This document shows positions 62,411 through 64,000 of a stretch of DNA of 64,000 nucleotides, in pieces. How positions within the stretch are numbered: position 1 is the stretch's first letter; every line of letters begins with the position of its first letter. Source of the stretch: Prorocentrum cordatum (lineage: Eukaryota; Sar; Dinophyceae; Prorocentrales; Prorocentraceae); contig CAUYUJ010015713.1 of NCBI GenBank assembly GCA_963575745.1, positions 211,336 through 275,335 of the forward strand, written 5' to 3'. The notes under the pieces are model-generated. The model saw only the letters and a program-made list of their open reading frames with translations, had not been told where the DNA came from and ran no database searches. A program made the position numbers and the translations under genes.

Positions 62411-62429
62411 AGAATCTGCGCCCACGAGC

Positions 62430-62968
62430 CTGGCCACCAAAACAAGCAAACCGATCGAGACATCCTCAACATCTGGCCCACCTGGGGGGTGAAAATGAGC
62501 GCCTCGCTCGAGACATCCTCCAAATCTGCTCCGAAAGCGAAGGATGGTGGCACAGAAAACAGGCAAACCGCCTGAGGCATCCCCACAAAATCCCGCGAAA
62601 GGGGCCGAGTGCAATACCCCCCGGCCGCTCCCCTTAGGAACGTGAAAAGGAGCGCCTCGCTCGAGACATCCTCCAAATCTGCTCCGAAAGCGAAGGATGG
62701 TGGCACAGAAAACAGGCAAACCGCCTGAGACATCCCCACAAAATTCCGCGAACGGGACCCCGTGAAATACCCCCCCGCCGCCCCCCTTAGATTGCTGAGA
62801 CGAGCGAATCGCCTGAGACATCCTCCAAATCTGCTCCGAAAACGAAACATGTTGGATCAGAAAATGGCCAAACCGCCTGAGACATCCCCACAAAATTCCG
62901 CGAACGGGACCCCGTGAAATACCCCCCCGCCGCCCCCCTTAGATTGCTGAGACGAGCGAATCGCCTGA
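62430..62968. repeat. Decayed relatives of the 152-bp satellite
   Basis: Units at about 62440, 62570, 62700 and 62870 keep GCAAACCGCCTGAGACATCC, CACAAAAT.CCGCGAA and GAGACATCCTCCAAATCTGC, but the middle is replaced by GACCCCGTGAAATACCCCCC-type sequence. One segment (about 62745-62815) is duplicated at about 62890-62968. Confidence 0.85.
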
Positions 62969-63130
62969 GTCTGAGTGATGACTGAGTCTGAGTGACGAGA
63001 GAGCAAGAGTGAGTCTGAGTGATGAGTGAATCTGAGTGGTGAGTCTGAGTGATGAGTGGTGTGCCTGAGTGAGGACTGAGTCTGAGTGATGAGTGAGTCT
63101 TGATGAGTGAGTCTGAGTGATGAGTGAGTG
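62969..63130. repeat. GAGTCTGAGTGATGAGT minisatellite
   Basis: GTGAGTCTGAGTGATGAGTG variants. Confidence 0.9.
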
Positions 63131-63350
63131 GGGAATCAAAAACCCCATCTTTGGATATGGGGAATCAAGAACCCCATCTTAGGATATGGGGAATAACTTA
63201 CGTGTGTGTCTGAGTGATGGGTGTGGTGTTCTGTCCTGTTCTGTGTCCTTCCGGCGCGGTCCGCCAATAACAAGAACCCCATCTTTGGATATGGGGAATA
63301 CTAATAATAATAGTAATAATAATACTATATAAATTATATGACAATTGATG
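63131..63350. repeat. AACCCCATCTTNGGATATGGGG repeats
   Basis: Three copies of a near-palindromic CCCCATCTT(T/A)GGATATGG at about 63142, 63171 and 63279, followed by AATAATAATA. Related copy at 61555. Confidence 0.75.
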
Positions 63351-63520
63351 AGTTTGGCTTCTGGAGGCATTCTTGGGGGTCGTCTTGGGGCCCCCTTGGG
63401 ACGTCTTAGGAGTTTATTGGGCCCTTTTGGGGCCATCATGGACCGTCTTGGAGCCGTCTTCGCCCGTCTTGAAGCCATATGGAGCCGTCTTGAGACCCTA
63501 TCGGGCCTCCCAGAGGGCCC
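63351..63520. repeat. GGCCTCTTGGG-type minisatellite
   Basis: CCGTCTTGGAGCCGTCTT variants, as at 280-1050. Confidence 0.7.
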
Positions 63521-63629
63521 AAAGTCCCGAGTCGTAGGTTTTACACGGGTTTTGGTACGCTTTTGAGCCCCAAATGGGGGTCTCCCTCCACCTTGGGCCC
63601 ACGGATGTGGCGTAGCCCCTGGGGGGGGG

Positions 63630-64000
63630 TAGGGGGGGATACATAATAATGTAGCACAATACAATATGTTGCAATTATGCAATCTTTAGATACATTGGAT
63701 ACGTTGCACTATCGCCTCCGCAGAACACGTTGCCGCTCAGCACGTCACCTCCAGACGTGGATTCCTCTCGCTTCGCGGGGTGCACGTCCGGAGCACGTAC
63801 AGTCACGTCGTCGCGGGGCCTCTTGGGAGCCTCCTGGGGGCCTGGAGGCCTCTTGGGAGCTTCTTTGGGCCTCTTGGGGGCTTCTTTGGGGCCTCCCCCC
63901 CCTCCTATTCACACTCCCTCCCCATATCCCCTTCCAGCGCCGGCTCTAATCATGCGCGCCGCCGTGACCAACTTCCACCTGGCTGGCGCTGCGCCGTCGT
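63630..64000. repeat. Dispersed unit plus G-rich cassette copy 3 (cut by window end)
   Basis: 63630-63765 matches 36220-36355. At 63767 the cassette CGCTTCGCGGGGTGCACGTC starts and runs off the window. Here the two repeats are directly joined, whereas at 36 kb about 400 bp separate them. Confidence 0.85.

Overview
The window looks like nuclear DNA of a dinoflagellate. The evidence is high GC, long repeat-choked spacers, retroelements with dinoflagellate-style architecture, candidate introns only about 160 nt long with palindromic ends, and two partial matches to the dinoflagellate spliced leader (42086-42107 and 47484-47505) upstream of open reading frames. No bacterial operons, rRNA or tRNA genes were recognised. 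One assembly gap (Ns) lies at 32043-32142. The species cannot be named from the sequence.

Layout. 1-1050: GGCCTCTTGGG-type degenerate minisatellite. 1051-7742: a tyrosine-recombinase retrotransposon (gag-like, RT, RNase H, recombinase, methyltransferase-like ORF) with split direct repeats A1...B1-A2-B2; several frame breaks. 7743-25.5 kb: repeat-dense DNA with microsatellites, foldback elements, three MITE-like families and small islands encoding coiled coil on the + strand (about 12.9, 19.2, 20.0, 24.3 and 25.2 kb), probably exons of one or more genes with long repeat-filled introns. 25.7-31.5 kb: a decayed LINE (APE-type endonuclease, RT in several frames, C2H2 finger) bracketed by two copies of a 60-bp stem-loop sequence, with an unassigned 300-codon ORF inside the bracket. 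31.5-38.3 kb: gap, microsatellites, MITEs, repeated G-rich cassettes and a 73-bp minisatellite.

38.4-58.0 kb is the most interesting part. Four long, essentially intronless + strand coding units lie head to tail: an endonuclease/exonuclease/phosphatase (EEP) fold protein broken by one in-frame TGA, an unrecognised protein, an OB-fold (RPA-like) protein, and a very large Helitron-type Rep/helicase (four helicase-associated-like repeats, zinc finger, DUF6570-like region, HUH-Y2 Rep with YxxxYxxK, PIF1-type helicase). The Rep/helicase frame is split by 1.5 kb of 33-bp minisatellite. All the units and the spacers between them carry a 20-nt sequence, GCGGTGCTTCTCAGCCTGCG, about thirty times in one orientation, inside and outside coding sequence and in more than one reading frame. 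EEP nuclease, RPA-like OB-fold and Rep/helicase are the activities found in Helentron/Helitron-like rolling-circle elements. I therefore propose a giant multigene Helitron-like element, or a cluster assembled by one, marked by a private short repeat.

58.0-64.0 kb: more copies of the short motifs, then a 152-bp satellite (about ten copies plus decayed relatives), GAGTATGAGTAAGTCT-like arrays and the same G-rich cassette seen at 35-37 kb.
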